A stretch of DNA of 64,000 nt, from positions 53,615,651 through 53,679,650 of the forward strand of contig NC_065571.1 in NCBI RefSeq assembly GCF_937616625.2, given 5' to 3'. The notes under the pieces were generated by a model that was not told the DNA's origin, made no database searches, and worked only from the letters and a program-made list of their open reading frames with translations. This document shows, piece by piece, positions 59,701 through 64,000 of the stretch; within the stretch, counting starts at the first letter, position 1, and each line of letters opens with the position of its first letter. The position numbers and the translations under genes are program-made. This DNA comes from Mercurialis annua (lineage: Eukaryota > Streptophyta > Magnoliopsida > Malpighiales > Euphorbiaceae).

Positions 59701-62045
59701 ACACCATCTGATTTTGCAATGCTTACAGTACCATTGGAAACTCCAGGTCTACAATAGGACAAAAACCAGATTCTGTCACAAACTTGGAGACTATAAAAGG
59801 AAATTACGAAAAGTATATATCCTAAAAAAGTATTGGCATTTAGAGATAATAAAGCCATTACCGGACTCTCTCGCCTAACAGCTTGAATTTTTTGATGAGT
59901 TAATTATTTGACATGGTATCAGAGATCAAAAGATTTAGAATTCGATCATTGACACCCCATTTAATTAATTAAATATTTGAACAAGGTAAAGTGGTATTTG
60001 TTTGTTCACGCTTCAAGCTCAATGGGCATTCACGTGTGGATATGTTTCAGAGATAATAAAGTCAGAGTCAGAGTCTCACCCAGCTTGCACTTTGGGGTGA
60101 TTTGGGTATTTGACAACCCATGTAGATCTTAAACAAAAATAAACCAAGAAGAATTCTAAAAAAATACAACCCCTCAACTAGACTGTACATGAAGTGTTCA
60201 CCATATTATATGATAAAAGCTTCAAAAAGAATCGTTTTCTTGATATAAGTCAAATTGAGGCCGTCATATTCAACAAGAGTTACGATCATTTATTAGGGCA
60301 ATACCACTGGTCAAGCACTTCATACACTAATTTGTTGAAGCAATTTGTAATAGCAAATACATCATCCTCGAGTGCTAGGAAAGTATACATGCCAGTGTAA
60401 GAAAATGAGCAGAGTGAAATAGCGTCTAAGTAATTAAGTACATTTAAACGATAAATATTTAAATAGTCACAGCAGGCCAGAGAAGAAACGTGAAAATTCG
60501 AAAAGGCATACCTGAAGCTATGGGAGTCGCTATTTAACCTTGATCTAGCCTCAGTAATAGGTCTCTGTGCCATTCCCTGTTTTGGCTCCCGATATCCATC
60601 ATTTGGTTTAGGTGAAACTATACTTGGAGATATGTCTGGCTTTATCCCAGAACGTTTCTTTTTCATTTTTGTCTTTTCCCAACCATCAACCCCAATAGAT
60701 AAACTTCGATCATCACCCTGAACTGCACCACCATTTCCAAGTCTTAGCATTTCCCTATCTCTATCTACAGTGCCAGATGGCCTGACGAGAGCATTGCTCT
60801 GCACATCCACATAGATCCGTCAGATTTTGAACAAAAGTGTTTCCAAAGGAATTAAGATGCATGAACAGGCATTTGGTTGGAAAAAAGGTCCATTGTACAA
60901 GATACAATCAATACAAAATCAATTGTGTTCCAAAATAAGCCACCGTGAGGAAATTCTAATACCTAAACAGCAAACAAAATCTTCACTACTGCTGGGTATA
61001 TGTATTCTTTGGCAAGCAGAAGGGGTAAGCTGGAAAACAAGTAACTTCTGAAATTCCAATTTATAAGAAAAACTGGATTCCAGATCCTCTAAGGTAGAAA
61101 ACATGTTTAATATGAAAATATGGATACCAACCAAAGTAAAAAAAAAATTACACGCACCAAAGGCATTACTGCCTCAATCATAGACTTATTTGACAAGCTT
61201 CATGACAAATTACTTCATAAAACAAAACTTTCATAACAAATGTAAGTAGCATGGAATGCAGGTAAAGCAGGGAGTAAAAGATACATACCCTCACATCCAC
61301 TAACGAGGTTCGCGTCCGCTTGTTTGGCACCACATTTCTGGTTCTTTCCTCTGATTTTTGATGATCAAGTTCAAAACTACCACCACCAACATGATTATGA
61401 ACTCCCATCTTACCGATGCTAAGCCCCATAACTGATCGATCACTTGATAACAAGGCATTGGGCCGGTCGTTAGCAAAGCCTTCTAATCTAGATCTCTTCT
61501 TTGAAGGGATACTTGGAAAAAATTTGTTGAGTACAGATAAGGCTTCATTAAAAGTCTTATGACGTTCCCTGTTGATTATTAAGTTTTAATAAATCAATTA
61601 CAACTGTCACAAAATAAGCATATCATTCAAAGAACTACCTGGCCTTGACAGTGCATTCACGCACGGCAGCCCTAACTCTCTTGATGTCCTCAGGCACAGG
61701 AATTTTTCCTTTGAGAGGACCAGATGGGATATCATCCACCGAAATCCCAAGAGCATTACTCAAGTGCCGTTTAAAGTCCCCTTGGCGATGAGACTTATGT
61801 TCAGAAGCCACCATCTTTGGATCAAAGCGCAAACATTGAAAGAAATTCACCACATCTCCCTGCGCTAATGTAGAACCGCTTCTTGTCATGTTTGGGAGAG
61901 AAGATAGGACTGGATTCTCCATGCTCTCACGAAAGCTGCCTGATCTGTCCAACTGAGCAGTTAAGTGGGATCCACGCTGCCCACTGGCGTATAACAGCCT
62001 ATCCGGGATATCAGAAGACAGATCAAACTTACTAGATGTTGCCAT
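53733..62045 (-). CDS. Large intrinsically disordered Ser/Arg/Lys-rich nuclear-type protein, function unknown
   Basis: Fourteen coding exons on the minus strand join in phase to 1315 residues: 61639-62045, 61289-61568, 60512-60798, 59566-59748, 58540-59289, 58281-58375, 58124-58183, 57959-58047, 56919-57482, 56643-56702, 56309-56379, 56150-56207, 54589-54859, 53733-54505. The start MATSSKFDLSSDIPDRLLYA and FDLSSDIPD-type opening, the LGISVDDIPSGPLKGKIPVPEDIKR region, KKRSRLEGF, many basic/serine stretches, a coiled-coil-like part (EEISSLEEKYRGQ, KKKGLLDKLLKSAS) and the acidic end WLNIDDDGLQDHDAFMGLEI...DDLSDLNMMV match, from memory, a plant family of unknown function that includes Arabidopsis AT4G29790 and AT2G19390. 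No enzymatic domain is seen. Nuclear location is inferred from basic clusters. Exon 14 has a second in-phase acceptor at 54424. Length and exon number fit one gene. Confidence 0.85.
55620..55882. mobile_element. Stowaway MITE in an intron of the large gene
   Basis: Inverted ends CTCTCTCCGTCCAATTGAGG and its complement (CCTAAATGGGACGGAAGGAG), flanked by TA. AAGTCCTTTT on the left pairs with AAAAGGACTT on the right. It lies in the 1.3-kb intron between exons 12 and 13. Confidence 0.88.
58454..58496. mobile_element. 43-bp minimal Stowaway remnant next to exon 5
   Basis: CTCCCTCCATTAG and GGGACGAAGGGAG form the inverted ends with only about 17 bases between, flanked by TA. It is essentially two termini without a body, and sits 43 bases from the donor of exon 5 (58540). 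Confidence 0.75.
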
Positions 62046-63470
62046 TGCCTAGGTTTTGTCACATCCTCTGTAATGGAAGTCCAATAGATACGATAATGCA
62101 TGACAAGGTTATAGAACTGTCACACATAAATACCAATTTGAACCTTTCTAGAACAGTAATGGGTAATGCACCTGGAAAGCGAAAAGGCCATGGATAAGAA
62201 CACAAACCAAAGTTCACAAAAATCATAGATTTCACATATTACCATAACTTCTGTGGTGATTCACAAGTTCTGATGATTAAAATGACCAAAATTGATAATC
62301 TTCCCTCTAACCCCCAATATAATGAACAATTCTTTTTTTCAATTACAGAAGTTTAAGAACACTAGAGTGAGCTAAAGTTCATGAAGCATCACTAAGATAA
62401 GATAACTGATTTAATCAACCTTTTCTGCTGTTTGTAAGCTTTGCTAGCTATATACTTCAAATCTTATAGATTTTGGTGCAGGTAGAAAATATTGACACAT
62501 TAAGAAATTTCAAAACAGAATTTTCAGAAGTTGCAAATGACACCGAAAAGCCCACCTGGGATGTAGTACATAATTTTTATCTTTATTTTAAAAAAGTTAA
62601 ACTTAAACTTAGCTGAGCACATCTTCAGAATTACATCACAAGGAAATGCATTAATAACAAATGCGTCGATTGCATTCCAAACCTTAACTGTTTTTAAATA
62701 AAAATACAACTCTACTTTCAGAGAAAGCATCAATCAATGAGTTAAATCCATGACTAAACTAATTATATTCAGATCATTACTTACATAGAACAGTAACTCA
62801 ATCGTGCTACAATCACTCTTTCTATTAATTTAAAATTCTCAACATGCAAATTGCCAATCAGCTCAACTTCTTTACTTAAATTTAATTTCTCCACTAAAAT
62901 TACACACAATTACACTTCCAGATCTTTATCTTAGCTTTACTCCATGAATTTTCTAACAGAAAAAACAATAACTACATTTGAATATTCATTAAGCTACTCC
63001 ATTGCCAAATTAAGCTGCTAATTCAAGCAACAACTTCACATATACACTTCATTGTATACTTAATGCAATTCAACAATCCTAATCTCAGCTCATTAAACAA
63101 AATTATTGCATAATATAAATAAATCAGCAATTCTCGAAAGAAAAAATCAAATCGACATTAAACATATAAAATGGAAGTATAATACATGACAACTAATTAC
63201 AAAAACTGAAAAATTAACAAAAACAAACCCTAGCAAGCTGAATCAAAGGTGAAATTGAAAATAAAAAAAGCTCAAAAAATTGAAGAAGAGAGAGCAATAA
63301 TTACCTTAATTAGATAAAAATAATGCTACAGGAAGTGAAAATTGAATGATTTGAAGATTCAAAAATTGAATTCTGAAGAAAAAAATTCGGAGCTCCGAAT
63401 CGAAGGTTCGTACAGAAGAGCCATGGAGGACAAGGCGCCCTGAGTTTTGATCGGCAATGGAAATTGGCCT
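62046..63470 (-). promoter_or_regulatory. 5' UTR with a long leader intron
   Basis: An acceptor-like CCATTACAG on the minus strand lies at about 62068-62076, just before the ATG, and a donor (TTAAG|GTAATT) at about 63298-63304. A first leader exon at about 63305-63450 is GA/CT-rich. The intervening 1.2 kb is AT-rich and non-coding, typical of a 5' leader intron. Confidence 0.5.
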
Positions 63471-64000
63471 TACATAAATTACATTTTTGTCCCACAGTTT
63501 TGGGTGTTGAAAATATGGAATGATTAGGAATTTAAGGGTAATTTGGGGAGAAAAGTGTGGAGCCGGCTTTCGTACAGCTTGAGAGTAAATAAAGGCTACG
63601 GGATAAAATTCAAATTGGACCCTCAATATTTATAAGAAGTTTAGATTTGGATGCCATTATTTTTTTCTTTTCAGTTATAGCTTAAAGTTTCAAAAATGAC
63701 AATTTAACTTATATTTTTAGCAAATATTCCAACGAAATGATATGAATTTAAAGATGTTAAATGGTAAAGAAACAAGGCATTAATCAAGTTAGTGTTTGAC
63801 TTAATATTCAAGGTTGTCTACAAGGATTGAAGAGCTTAATGACAACTATTAATTTTTATAGTGAGGAAGTAGATATTTAATAAAAATAAAATTGTTGTTG
63901 GCAGGGAAAACTATAAATTTAGTTTAGATAGGGGATTTTTTTTATTAAAAGATGCATTGTTCAGCTATTTATTTAGATCGAGCGACGTGTTGTTTGATCT
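63471..64000. other. Upstream region of the large gene
   Basis: Promoter side; no TATA box or other gene could be placed with confidence. Confidence 0.35.

Overview
The window is nuclear DNA of a flowering plant, most likely a eudicot. It has intron-rich genes with GT-AG introns, AT-rich intergenic DNA, plant-type non-LTR, Ty3/gypsy, SINE and MITE insertions, and plant-specific proteins (group A PP2C, plant MAPKK, CFIS-type Nudix factor). Six protein genes could be modelled with every exon junction in phase: a LYAR-like zinc-finger protein (14098-16120, +), an L18a-like membrane protein (17665-19193, -), the cleavage factor Im 25 kDa subunit CFIS1 (34813-36222, +), a MKK2-type MAPKK (39947-42618, +), a HAB1-type PP2C (44602-46775, -) and a 1315-residue disordered nuclear-type protein of 14 coding exons (53733-62045, -). 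From memory, CFIS1, MKK2 and the large protein have neighbouring counterparts on Arabidopsis chromosome 4, so 34-64 kb looks like a conserved block.

Layout. 1-2914 is the right part of a long LTR carrying five hairpin-like repeats. 4357-4852 is a Mutator-type MITE. 5724-9118 is a 5'-truncated LINE with an intact reverse transcriptase motif set. 10817-12052 is a 1.2-kb foldback element. 14-19 kb holds two convergent genes. 20.0-20.8 kb has two MITEs. 21015-32058 is best read as a Mutator-like element with about 390-bp terminal inverted repeats that carry pieces of a BAHD acyltransferase gene and, inside, a DUF594-type exon. A complete Ty3/gypsy element of the Tat group (23030-31029) has inserted into it: identical LTRs, a perfect 5-bp target duplication, a minus-strand RT/RNase H/integrase ORF lacking capsid and protease, and a separate intron-containing gene on the opposite strand.

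33.8-34.6 kb has a SINE and a Stowaway MITE in front of CFIS1. 37.0-39.5 kb between CFIS1 and MKK2 holds three MITEs (hAT, Mutator and Harbinger types). MKK2 and the PP2C converge. 48.8-52.0 kb is an island of foldback elements. The last 10 kb is the large minus-strand gene with two Stowaway elements in its introns.

Functionally, the PP2C is the family that acts with ABA receptors, MKK2 is a stress MAP kinase kinase, CFIS1 selects poly(A) sites, and the LYAR-like protein is expected in the nucleolus. Nothing shows that the host genes form one pathway. The most unusual material is in the mobile elements: a young, gag-deficient, antisense-gene-bearing retrotransposon inside a gene-capturing Mutator-like element, and a distal LTR array in which a constant loop is flanked by stems that differ between copies yet stay complementary.
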